In this document: in pieces, positions 35,878 through 42,983 of the stretch
Layout of the letters: each line of letters begins with the position of its first letter
Numbering within the stretch: the stretch's first letter is position 1
NCBI RefSeq assembly: GCF_007273535.1
Contig: NZ_RIBP01000004.1
Coordinates: 3,262,001-3,326,000 of the forward strand
Reading direction: 5' to 3'
DNA from: Niallia circulans
GTDB lineage: Bacteria; Bacillota; Bacilli; Bacillales; Cytobacillaceae
DNA: 64,000 nt
Position numbers and translations under genes: made by a program
Notes under the pieces: model-generated
Databases searched by the model: none
What the model was told of the DNA's origin: nothing
What the model saw: the letters and a program-made list of their open reading frames with translations, nothing else

Positions 35878-36804
35878 ATGGAATACTTTGTATTTAAGCT
35901 AAATTTAGAACCTAAAACATTACAGATTTATGATTATGAATCAAATCGAGAGCAAGTAATTGCTAAGATTATTCCTAAAGGGTTAGGTGAAATATTCAAT
36001 ACTTATGAAATAATTGATGACTCATTAATCAAATATTCAGATGAAATAGATATAAGTGAGGTTGCTAATTCATTAGAATACAATAAACTAATTGAACTAA
36101 ACAGAAATATAATAAATATGTATGAAGAAATTGTTAATCGTTACAAAAAAGGAGAAGGCATAAATTATTCTGTTGAATATCTTGAGCATAGAGAATTGCT
36201 AAATAAATATATAAACGATTTAATATTAAAATACCCATTTTTAAAGGGGGCTTTGGAATCCAAAGAGAACGTCTTTATGGTAGATTCATTTTCTAAAATA
36301 AAAATGGCGGTTACATACATACAAAGAGCAAAAAAAATTGAGTATTTTATAAAGCATTTTTCTAAAAAGGAATCAAAAACAGAATTTATATATGATAAAC
36401 AAAAAGAATTCATTTATATTTCAACAAAAGATGCTACTCCAAAAACTGTAGAAGACTATGTAGAAATACTACAAGATAAAATAAATAATTTTTCTTCTGA
36501 TTCTAACATTGGACGTGTAACAATAAACCCAGTATATGAAAAATTCGAATTTACTGGGTTGTATTCTGAAATCACAATTGAATTAGTTTATCCAAATGGC
36601 GCAGCAAGAGATAGATCAAGAGCTATTGAAGCTGCAAGTGCAGCAAGAGAAATTAGAAAATTGGAAGCTTCAAAAAATGAAAAAATTGATATATCTACGT
36701 TAAACGATTACTATCAAGAAGATGGGGAAAAAGGATATATAAAATCTATAACTTCTAAAGGAAAAAAAATCATTACCAGTGTAATTAAGAAAATGGTTTT
36801 ATAG
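35878..36804 (+). CDS. 308-residue protein of unknown family (first gene of two-gene cassette)
   Basis: ATG 35878 with TTAGGAGG just upstream; an earlier ATG at 35857 would lie before the site. Soluble, no signal peptide. Beta-rich N-terminus, long helical middle (residues about 75-160), then a segment NIGRVTINPVYEKFEFTGLY and ITIELVYPNGAARDRSRAIE, and a basic C-terminus SKGKKIITSVIKK. The layout (C-terminal RVTINP / IELVYPN strand pair) is faintly like DUF4747 proteins, but I do not claim that family. Seventeen bases separate it from a membrane-protein gene, so the two are an operon. Confidence 0.7.
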   Translation: MEYFVFKLNLEPKTLQIYDYESNREQVIAKIIPKGLGEIFNTYEIIDDSLIKYSDEIDISEVANSLEYNKLIELNRNIINMYEEIVNRYKKGEGINYSVEYLEHRELLNKYINDLILKYPFLKGALESKENVFMVDSFSKIKMAVTYIQRAKKIEYFIKHFSKKESKTEFIYDKQKEFIYISTKDATPKTVEDYVEILQDKINNFSSDSNIGRVTINPVYEKFEFTGLYSEITIELVYPNGAARDRSRAIEAASAAREIRKLEASKNEKIDISTLNDYYQEDGEKGYIKSITSKGKKIITSVIKKMVL

Positions 36805-36821
36805 ATAAACGAGGTGAATTA

Positions 36822-37397
36822 ATGAATAAAAACAATAACATTGAAATAGAAGATAATCCATTTAAAGTCATGTGGAATGTTCGCAAAGAGATTTTAAGTA
36901 AGGCTTTTTTAATAGTATGGCTAATTCTATTCTTTATTTTAATTCTTTTCTATATTCTTTCTTATAAATTTACAATTATTAAAATGGAGGCATTTTCACT
37001 ATCTGATTTTCTTACTCCTGGCATTACTGGCTTGTCTTTTACCTTAGCATTAATAACTGCAACAACGAGAATATTTTCTAAAGATAAACTAGTTGATATA
37101 TACTTTTATACTGATGAAGCTAATCCTAATAAAGGCTACCTGTTTTATAGAACAATTGCACCTTATATTTGGACATCAACTATTTGGTTAATAGTTACCA
37201 TTGGATCCTTATTTTCGAAATTATTCATATTCAATTTTCTGCCTATTTTTCATGACATTTTAAAGTTAATATTTTCTGCCTTTGTCTTAATGGGCATTAT
37301 GAGTTTATGGTCTCTTTTAATAGCCCATATTCAAGATGTCTCATTAGAAACAGAACGTGAAATTAAAGAGCAAATAAAAAATGAAGATCATCAATGA
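36822..37397 (+). CDS. 191-residue four-helix membrane protein (second gene of cassette)
   Basis: Four predicted membrane helices (about 28-48, 64-85, 110-138, 145-170), short charged N- and C-termini facing inward (ETEREIKEQIKNEDHQ at the end). GAGGTG precedes the ATG. No family recognised. A soluble sensor-like protein followed by a small membrane protein is the layout of several membrane-disrupting anti-phage pairs, but that is analogy only. Confidence 0.65.
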   Translation: MNKNNNIEIEDNPFKVMWNVRKEILSKAFLIVWLILFFILILFYILSYKFTIIKMEAFSLSDFLTPGITGLSFTLALITATTRIFSKDKLVDIYFYTDEANPNKGYLFYRTIAPYIWTSTIWLIVTIGSLFSKLFIFNFLPIFHDILKLIFSAFVLMGIMSLWSLLIAHIQDVSLETEREIKEQIKNEDHQ

Positions 37398-37503
37398 CTG
37401 ATCTTTCATATTATGAATTGTTGATTTTCTTACAACTTTAATTCGCAACTCAATATTCAGCATCATACATAGACTAAGTTAGGAAGGGTAACAGTAGACA
37501 CTA

Positions 37504-37550
37504 AAAGGACCACACATATTAGAACATATCTAGTACGTGTGGTTCTTTTT
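37504..37550 (+). terminator. Hairpin with T-run
   Basis: AAAGGACCACAC / GTGTGGTTCTTT (one G-T pair) then TT. Likely the terminator of the two-gene cassette. Confidence 0.6.
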
Positions 37551-37900
37551 GTATGAATTTCACATAACTCACTCCCAATGAAGATATCATTATTAATTCT
37601 GCTTAAATTCCACATAATCCTTCTTTCACTAAGCTGCCATGATTGTTCCATAAGGATGGATTTGCATCTACTAAAGGAATGTTGCTCCTGTTTCTATCAG
37701 AGCAAAGAAGAAACATTTCCTTAGTGAATTTAGCCCTATTCACTTTATCTGTATTTCTTTACATGTGTTATTTACAACACCAACTATTACGTTGCCTACA
37801 TCTTATTACCATCAATGTCTAACAGTCTCAAAAACCGTTTAAAACGCATTTTAAAAAAGGTTCTTCTAATTACAAACACTTCCATATTACAATAAATAAA

Positions 37901-37932
37901 AAACAACTGTACTCTTAGAGACAGTTGTTTTT
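37901..37932 (-). terminator. Terminator of toxin-44-like gene
   Basis: AAACAACTGT / ACAGTTGTTT with A/T runs on both sides. Confidence 0.8.
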
Positions 37933-37936
37933 TTCT

Positions 37937-38839
37937 TTATTTAAAATATTTAACAGCATCATCATAACCTTTTCTTACTGGTATCTTGTCATCTTCTCCA
38001 TCAAATTGAGCTTTAAATTTACCTTTTTTGGCATTACTAATAAAAGTGGTTACAGCAGATACAGCATCACCAGCTCTTAATAAGTCATTTTTACTAAATA
38101 ATAATTCTCCAGTATAGCTATAATTATAATTACCAATATACGCTGCATTTACTACTTTATATCCACTATAAAAGTACCCATTTATTTTATTGTCCCAAGG
38201 TTTATAACCAGAAACAACTTTGTAATCCCAAGAACCACCAGGCTGTACTTTTGCAACAAACCAACTTGCAGTTGCATTATATGCATTAACTGAGTTTCCA
38301 CCTGAATACTTTTGAGCAGTTAAATTATCTTTATAAATTTTCTCAAACTGTTTTCTGTTATTTTCAACTAATGATTGAATATTTTTTTTGGGATAGCCAC
38401 CATCTACAACTCGAAGAACTCCAAATTTCGGGCTTTTCTCAATCACAGTTATCTCAGAATTTTCATCTTCAATAACAACTTGTGGAGCTTCTGTTTCCAA
38501 ATTCTCTAAAATTTCTTCTTGTGTAGCAAACTCTATTTGGAAATCTTCGTTAAAATTCATTACTCCTTCAGTTATACCATCATTTAATTGACCCATTTCA
38601 ACTAAATATTGATTAAATAATTCACCAGAAACATTCAAATCCTCGGCATTTGCATTTATCACAATTTGCCCATTATCATTTAAGCTTGCATAACCATTTT
38701 TAACAACTTCAGTATGTAGCTGTTGAGTAGTTTTATTTATACTGTCTCCATTAGATTGTGCAAAAGCATTTTGTGCAAATGATAAACTTCCTATTAATAA
38801 TGCTGTAACTATAGATCCCTTAACAAAATTTTTATACAT
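37937..38839 (-). CDS. Secreted protein with polymorphic-toxin-44-like C-terminus
   Basis: 300 residues. Signal peptide 1-27 (cleavage AFA-QS). The C-terminal part (about 190-275) has ATASWFVAKVQPGGSWDYK, YIGNYNYSYTGELLF and LLRAGDAVSAV, resembling the WF.V..GG.WD.K ... GN.nyG..G ... LL.AG pattern of toxin domain Ntox44 (predicted RNase-type fold). The final tail is charged. AGAGGG precedes the ATG. It may be a secreted toxin or a phage-carried accessory protein. I see no adjacent gene that is clearly an immunity protein. Confidence 0.65.
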   Translation of the reverse strand: MYKNFVKGSIVTALLIGSLSFAQNAFAQSNGDSINKTTQQLHTEVVKNGYASLNDNGQIVINANAEDLNVSGELFNQYLVEMGQLNDGITEGVMNFNEDFQIEFATQEEILENLETEAPQVVIEDENSEITVIEKSPKFGVLRVVDGGYPKKNIQSLVENNRKQFEKIYKDNLTAQKYSGGNSVNAYNATASWFVAKVQPGGSWDYKVVSGYKPWDNKINGYFYSGYKVVNAAYIGNYNYSYTGELLFSKNDLLRAGDAVSAVTTFISNAKKGKFKAQFDGEDDKIPVRKGYDDAVKYFK

Positions 38840-38905
38840 TTAATCCCTCTTTTTCTATTTTTCTACTAACAGTACAAAATAATACCATATATTTTTTGTA
38901 AAATC

Positions 38906-38937
38906 TATAAAAAAAAGGAATCTTTAGTAGATTCCCC
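38906..38937 (-). terminator. Terminator of DUF5412-like gene
   Basis: GGAATC / GATTCC with eight A on the left, a T-run on the minus strand. Confidence 0.7.
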
Positions 38938-38939
38938 AA

Positions 38940-39413
38940 TTAATGGTTATTATATGTATCTCTTTCTATATTTAATTTAATACCTTCTATAATTACAGTC
39001 TTATTATCCAACCAATTAATTTCTGCTTCTTTATTAAGTACATTAGAATATATAGTTTTTGATTTTTTATTTTCTATGTTTACAACCACAGCTCTTACAG
39101 TTTTATAATCCATGAAATATGCTGAAATATTATAAAGTTTAATTTCATGTTTCTCATCTGGCGAAACAACCGTTTTATTTATAAAACCTTTTGGTAAGAA
39201 CTCCAGATTATACTTATAGTTTATAAAATAACCTGATACCAATACTATCCCTATTAGTATAGAAATGGCATTCTTCTTAGGAAAAAGCCTATTGCTGCTT
39301 AGCAAATAGACTACAATTCTTACTAAGAATATTATTAATAAAATTAATGTGATAATAAATATTAAAATAGTTGCTAATGAAAGAAAATTAAAAAGAGAAT
39401 TATTCATATTCAC
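38940..39413 (-). CDS. DUF5412-like membrane protein
   Basis: 157 residues with two membrane helices (about 11-36 and 49-66) and an outward domain (FLPKGFINKTVVSPDEKHEI, YKTVRAVVVNIENKKSKTIY, INWLDNKTVIIEGIKLNI). The SPD...Y and W-D-N-K-TV-I-x-G-I pattern fits DUF5412. No known function. A weak upstream site. It lies upstream of the toxin-like gene, but a terminator separates them. Confidence 0.6.
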   Translation of the reverse strand: MNMNNSLFNFLSLATILIFIITLILLIIFLVRIVVYLLSSNRLFPKKNAISILIGIVLVSGYFINYKYNLEFLPKGFINKTVVSPDEKHEIKLYNISAYFMDYKTVRAVVVNIENKKSKTIYSNVLNKEAEINWLDNKTVIIEGIKLNIERDTYNNH

Positions 39414-39970
39414 ACCCTCAAAAAATTTATAATGTTGTAATACCTACCAAATTACTTTCCATACTTTCAAATAATGTATTTATTATATTATAGTTTACTA
39501 CTAATAAGTTAATATTCTTTCCAATAAATTGGTTCCCAACCAATTTATTTCCGATTTTTGTGAATTTCATTGAAATTTAGATTAAAATAATTCATTATTA
39601 TCCTATCTTTTATAAGGTCTATCTTATATTAATTCATAAAATAAAAAAATTTTAAAACTATTGTCCCCGTTAGTTTAACAATCAAAGATAGTTATTTGCA
39701 GTTCATTTATTTAACAGTAAGGTTATCCGTCCTAAACCAATGAACGTTTGTACAACAAATCGAAGAATTTATTATCTTTATGGTTGTTTACTCAATAGCA
39801 AATAAGGAAAGACAGCCCTCCCATCAAATAAACGCTCCACTAATGTTATTCATTTGTCAAAACTAATATTCACTCTATTACATTCACTCCATTACTCCCC
39901 TATACAATGGTCCTTCTTGTTACACTTCTTGTAAATTCTGAATAAAAAAAGCCTTTCTCAAAGAGAAGGC
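39414..39970. other. 557-base gene-free stretch at the prophage edge
   Basis: AT-rich. Contains a hairpin AATAAATTGGT-tccc-ACCAATTTATT-type (39522-39548). The prophage attachment site may be here or further left; I cannot identify it because the other end is outside the window. Confidence 0.35.
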
Positions 39971-39976
39971 TTATTT
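39944..39976 (-). terminator. Terminator at left end of prophage operon
   Basis: GCCTTTCTC / GAGAAGGC with TTTTTTT on the minus strand; overlaps the last codons of the small HTH gene. Confidence 0.85.
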
Positions 39977-40219
39977 TTTTGGTCCTGTACCTTTTGTCTT
40001 CCTGATTTCTGCCAGTTCTACTTTCAGTTTTAAAACCTCTTCACGCACAAATAGGTTCTCTCTAGGCAAAACCTTAATTGGCACCAATCTGCCGCTTTCC
40101 TTTAACTGGCCCATTCGTTGCTTGCTGACATCTAACAGTTCGCGTGTTTCAGCTGCTCCGAGGATTTCCGTAGAAAAGAAATCCTCTAAAGCTTTACGGC
40201 CTCTTAAATTGAATTCCAT
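39971..40219 (-). CDS. Small DNA-binding HTH protein (phage)
   Basis: 82 residues. EILGAAETRELLDVSKQRMG followed by LKESGRLVPIKVLPRENLFV has the MerR/excisionase-like winged-helix layout used to bind DNA, then a basic tail. Possibly an excisionase or a small regulator. AAGGAG precedes the ATG. Confidence 0.65.
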   Translation of the reverse strand: MEFNLRGRKALEDFFSTEILGAAETRELLDVSKQRMGQLKESGRLVPIKVLPRENLFVREEVLKLKVELAEIRKTKGTGPKK

Positions 40220-40220
40220 G

Positions 40221-40379
40221 TCATTTTCTCCTTAAATCTTTAACAATGATGATAAAGGTGTACAGTGTAATCACTGTCGCAACAATTGTTACAAAAGTAT
40301 TTGGGAATATTATACGTGTTGTAATCGCTGCGGCACTTGCTAAGATCCAAGACGTGATCCAAATTTGTTTTTTAGTCAT
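40221..40379 (-). CDS. 52-residue membrane peptide
   Basis: Two hydrophobic segments (about 6-22 and 27-45) and a basic C-terminus KDLRRK. It ends one base before the next start. No good ribosome binding site upstream. Phage-region small protein of unknown function. Confidence 0.4.
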   Translation of the reverse strand: MTKKQIWITSWILASAAAITTRIIFPNTFVTIVATVITLYTFIIIVKDLRRK

Positions 40380-40417
40380 ATTGTACGCTAGAATGAGTTA
40401 TAATGTTTGTAAAGGAA

Positions 40418-40443
40418 GTTGAATGAGAACCACCTCACTCAAC
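40418..40443 (-). terminator. Possible hairpin terminator
   Basis: GTTGAATGAG / CTCACTCAAC stem after the 40-residue gene; lacks a clear T-run. Confidence 0.4.
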
Positions 40444-40454
40444 CCCTTACTTGA

Positions 40455-40577
40455 TTAGTCTTCTTTGTTCTTGTTCTTATCGTTAGCGTCTTTGGACTGT
40501 TGCATAATCCACGCTATTGTTACGATATTGGTTAGAATGGAGAAGACTTTAAACATTATCTCTAATACCTCTAGCAT
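40455..40577 (-). CDS. 40-residue membrane peptide
   Basis: ATG 40577 with a perfect AAGGAGGTGAGG seven bases upstream. One membrane helix (about 7-28) then a charged tail QSKDANDKNKNKED. Lysis-region small protein; possibly a type I toxin-like or antiholin-like peptide, but unproven. Confidence 0.5.
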   Translation of the reverse strand: MLEVLEIMFKVFSILTNIVTIAWIMQQSKDANDKNKNKED

Positions 40578-40678
40578 TTCCTCACCTCCTTATATTTATA
40601 TAATATAATAACACTTGACCAAAGACAAGTGTTTTGATAAAAAAATGGTATATTTCCAATTTTTTTCTAATAAAATAG

Positions 40679-40707
40679 TAGGATGCTCTGCAAGCAGAAC
40701 ATCCTAA
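40679..40707 (-). terminator. Terminator of amidase gene
   Basis: GGATGCTCTGC / GCAGAACATCC with a short loop, followed by T-rich DNA on the minus strand. Confidence 0.8.
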
Positions 40708-40713
40708 TTTCGA

Positions 40714-41604
40714 TTACTGTACTTTAATTGACTGACCTACCTTTAATTCTTTAGGGTTTATTTTTGGGTTGAGTTTTGTCAATGAACCATGCTTTAATTT
40801 TAACTCTTCCTCAATACTCCAAAAAGTATCTCCCTTTTTAATCTTATAAGTATCATCCTTCTCTCCAAATTGCAGTTTATCTCCAATCTGGAGTTTTTTC
40901 TCATTTACACTTGGATTCCACTTTCTAAGTTGTTCAACAGTTGTGTTTTCTTTTTGCGCGATACTCCAGAACGTATCTCCTTTTTTTATTGTATAGGTAT
41001 CACTGGATTCGGAAGTTTTATTTGTATTTGTTTCAGCCTTTACAGGTTCCGCTTTTTCTAATTTCAATGTTTTTGCTAAACCATCCACATGCCCTTGAGC
41101 AACAGCATCCAAGAATTTCTCATTTTTTAGACACTTAGCGTCTGCAGCACGGTCAATAAATAAATTCTCTGTCAAAATGGCTGGCATATTAGTCTGGCGC
41201 AAAACAGCATAATCAGCAGCTTTTTTTCCACGAACAGTTACCCCAAAAGATTTAATAGCATTGACAATTTCGCCATGAATGCAGCTTTGATGTTTGCCAG
41301 TGGCAGATGAAGCTGCTGTTTTTGAATAACGAAAATCTTCATAACCAGTTCCACCACCTGCGTTAATGTGAACGGATAGGAAGAAGTCAGCTCCCCATTT
41401 ATTCGCATCAACTGCACGCTGTGTTAAAGTTGGGTACGTGTCACCTGTTCGGCTCAATTTCACAGAAACATTCTTGTAGCCATCTAGCAACAATGCCTGG
41501 ATTTTCTTAGCGATTTTTAAAGTTAAGTCTTTTTCTTTTAAACCATTTCCAATTGCGCCTGGATCGCTTCCACCGTGTCCTGGATCAATAAAGATTTTTG
41601 TCAT
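40714..41604 (-). CDS. N-acetylmuramoyl-L-alanine amidase with two LysM domains (endolysin)
   Basis: 296 residues. Amidase_3 domain (1-180) with zinc ligands and catalytic residues H10 (DPGHGG), E24, H79 (SVHINAGGG) and E146 (ENLFID). A linker is followed by LysM repeats at about 204-247 and 253-296 (YTIKKGDTFWSI, YKIKKGDTFWSI). It cleaves the amide bond between muramic acid and alanine at the end of the lytic cycle; LysM binds the wall. GGGGGA precedes the ATG. It follows the holin genes as a lysis cassette. Confidence 0.95.
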   Translation of the reverse strand: MTKIFIDPGHGGSDPGAIGNGLKEKDLTLKIAKKIQALLLDGYKNVSVKLSRTGDTYPTLTQRAVDANKWGADFFLSVHINAGGGTGYEDFRYSKTAASSATGKHQSCIHGEIVNAIKSFGVTVRGKKAADYAVLRQTNMPAILTENLFIDRAADAKCLKNEKFLDAVAQGHVDGLAKTLKLEKAEPVKAETNTNKTSESSDTYTIKKGDTFWSIAQKENTTVEQLRKWNPSVNEKKLQIGDKLQFGEKDDTYKIKKGDTFWSIEEELKLKHGSLTKLNPKINPKELKVGQSIKVQ

Positions 41605-41630
41605 GATAATTCATCCCCCATTAATTTAAA

Positions 41631-41661
41631 TTTAAAAAGAGCAGCCAATAGACTGCTCTTA
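41631..41661 (-). terminator. Terminator after SPP1-type holin gene
   Basis: AGAGCAG / CTGCTCT stem overlapping the stop codon, then TTTTTAAATTT on the minus strand. Confidence 0.65.
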
Positions 41662-41940
41662 CTTCGCATTTGTTAGGTTATTTGCTTTCAATACTTCTTT
41701 TTGTTGATGTCCTTTTGCTGTTACATAGTTGTTCTTAAACCAAGCAATTAATGCCACAACTGCTGTAAGAATAAAGCTGCCCACATAGTAAATCATTTCA
41801 ATTAAGCTAGATACTTGGTCATTGCTAAAAGGAAGGGCTTCTTTACCGAATACCGCCAATCCCTGGTTAGCAAATGCAAGTAAAAGAAGCACTGTTCGAA
41901 TAACAGTGCCTTTGTCCAATTTCTTCAATGTTTCTAACAT
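41659..41940 (-). CDS. Holin, SPP1 family
   Basis: 93 residues. LDKGTVIRTVLLLLAFANQG and ALPFSNDQVSSLIEMIYYVG are characteristic of the SPP1-type holin. Two membrane helices (about 15-31 and 48-67) and a charged tail. It forms pores that let the amidase reach the wall. Six bases after the other holin gene. Confidence 0.9.
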   Translation of the reverse strand: MLETLKKLDKGTVIRTVLLLLAFANQGLAVFGKEALPFSNDQVSSLIEMIYYVGSFILTAVVALIAWFKNNYVTAKGHQQKEVLKANNLTNAK

Positions 41941-41946
41941 CTTAAA

Positions 41947-42456
41947 TCACTCCTTAGAATCGTTGTTTGTTTCTTCTGGAATTATTACTCTGGAATTTGC
42001 CCTTTGTATCTTTGATTTAATTTCACTTGATACGGACTCAATAGCCCAATTAGGAATTAATTTATCCCATCCTGCTCTGGTGAAATTGGCTGTCATTGAA
42101 TTTAATGTGTGGTACAGCAAACCTCCCCAAAATAAAAAGAAAACGATATTCGGTGTTCTAAATATGTTATCCATTAACACACCGAATACAGGCAATAACA
42201 GCATAACAAGCGTTCTTGCTAATCCTTGCAGACCATAAACGCTGGCATACGTTCCGTCTTTCTTAGATGCAACGGAACCACTAATCCAATCGAAGGCAAT
42301 AACCAAAATCAAAGCTGACATACACATTAAGTTGTAAGTTGTTCCCCCATATAGCCAACTCAAAAAACCACCAACTCCACTCGCTAAAAATGCTGCGGCA
42401 CCGATTTTTACGTTAAATAATTCGCCAATGTTAAATATCTCTTTATACGAAAACAC
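41947..42456 (-). CDS. Holin, phi29/Cph1-type family
   Basis: 169 residues with three to four membrane helices; the DWISGSVASKKDGTYASVYGLQGLARTL segment matches the phage_holin_4 family. Its C-terminus is hydrophilic. Together with the SPP1-type holin it makes a two-holin or holin/antiholin lysis set. Spacing of six bases implies coupled translation. Confidence 0.88.
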   Translation of the reverse strand: MFSYKEIFNIGELFNVKIGAAAFLASGVGGFLSWLYGGTTYNLMCMSALILVIAFDWISGSVASKKDGTYASVYGLQGLARTLVMLLLPVFGVLMDNIFRTPNIVFFLFWGGLLYHTLNSMTANFTRAGWDKLIPNWAIESVSSEIKSKIQRANSRVIIPEETNNDSKE

Positions 42457-42474
42457 TGCTATCCTCTCCCTTAT

Positions 42475-42512
42475 TTATAAAAAATAGCGCTACTTTAAGC
42501 AGCGCTTTGTTC
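42475..42512 (-). terminator. Hairpin before holin genes
   Basis: AGCGCT stem with AT flanks and T-run on the minus strand, between the CD1375-like gene and the holins. It may lower or separate lysis expression. Confidence 0.5.
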
Positions 42513-42516
42513 CCCA

Positions 42517-42744
42517 CTATTCAGTTTCTGTTGGTTGCTCTGCTGTTTCTTCAGTTGGTGTTGTCTCAATAGGAGCGTCATCAACTGGCTGCTCTGCAGG
42601 TATTTCCTCAACCGTTTCAACTGGTTGTTCTACTATTGGATCTTCAATACCTAATTCCTTTTTAACATCTGGTCTGAATGCTTCTGGAACTGCGTTAATA
42701 TCCATGAATTTAAGTCGTACAGCTGTTACAAACATATTATGCAC
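42517..42744 (-). CDS. CD1375/XkdX-like phage protein with acidic tail
   Basis: 75 residues. It begins with GTG at 42744 (AAAGGAGG eight bases upstream). The core MFVTAVRLKFMDINAVPEAF is the CD1375/XkdX signature found just after tail-fibre genes. An unusual P/E/T-rich tail (EEIPAEQPVDDAPIETTPTE) follows. Overlaps the preceding gene by eight bases. Role in tail assembly unknown. Confidence 0.75.
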   Translation of the reverse strand: MHNMFVTAVRLKFMDINAVPEAFRPDVKKELGIEDPIVEQPVETVEEIPAEQPVDDAPIETTPTEETAEQPTETE

Positions 42745-42982
42745 TTGTGTTTCCTCCTTTTAGGGCTTTAATTTCGTCTTGCAAAGATGCGTTTTGCATC
42801 ATAACTAAAGAAAGCATGTTTGCCGTGGCATTCATGCTTTCCATCATTATTGCAACTAAATTTCCCATTACCTCAATACTTGAGCTTTTCTTCAATTCTT
42901 CCACTTCTTGCTCAAATTGCTCTCTGGTCTTGCCAAGTTTCTGGAGTGCTATTTCTAATAATTCATCTGAAATTTTTTCCAT
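42737..42982 (-). CDS. 81-residue phage tail-region protein
   Basis: Helical, with heptad-like charged segments (LGKTREQFEQEVEELKKSS) and a methionine-rich hydrophobic stretch. Small proteins like this often follow the tail fibre gene; function unknown. GGAGG precedes the ATG. Confidence 0.65.
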   Translation of the reverse strand: MEKISDELLEIALQKLGKTREQFEQEVEELKKSSSIEVMGNLVAIMMESMNATANMLSLVMMQNASLQDEIKALKGGNTSA

Positions 42983-42983
42983 T

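Larger units (their letters stand above)
37398..37936. other. 539-base gene-free stretch
   Basis: Contains a T-tailed hairpin (37504-37550) and the terminator of the toxin-like gene (37901-37932). A short minus-strand frame at 37603-37716 is not convincing. Confidence 0.45.

Noticed and set aside
37603..37716. Minus-strand frame of 37 codons starting MFLLCSDRNRSNIPLVDAN
   Set aside because: It reads like protein, but the AAGGAA touches the start codon, there is no family match and the DNA around it has no other coding sign.
39414..39970. Prophage attachment site
   Set aside because: No tRNA gene or duplicated core can be shown because the other end of the prophage is outside the window.
41822..42238. 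138-codon plus-strand frame across the holin genes
   Set aside because: It is antisense to two recognised holins and without a ribosome binding site.
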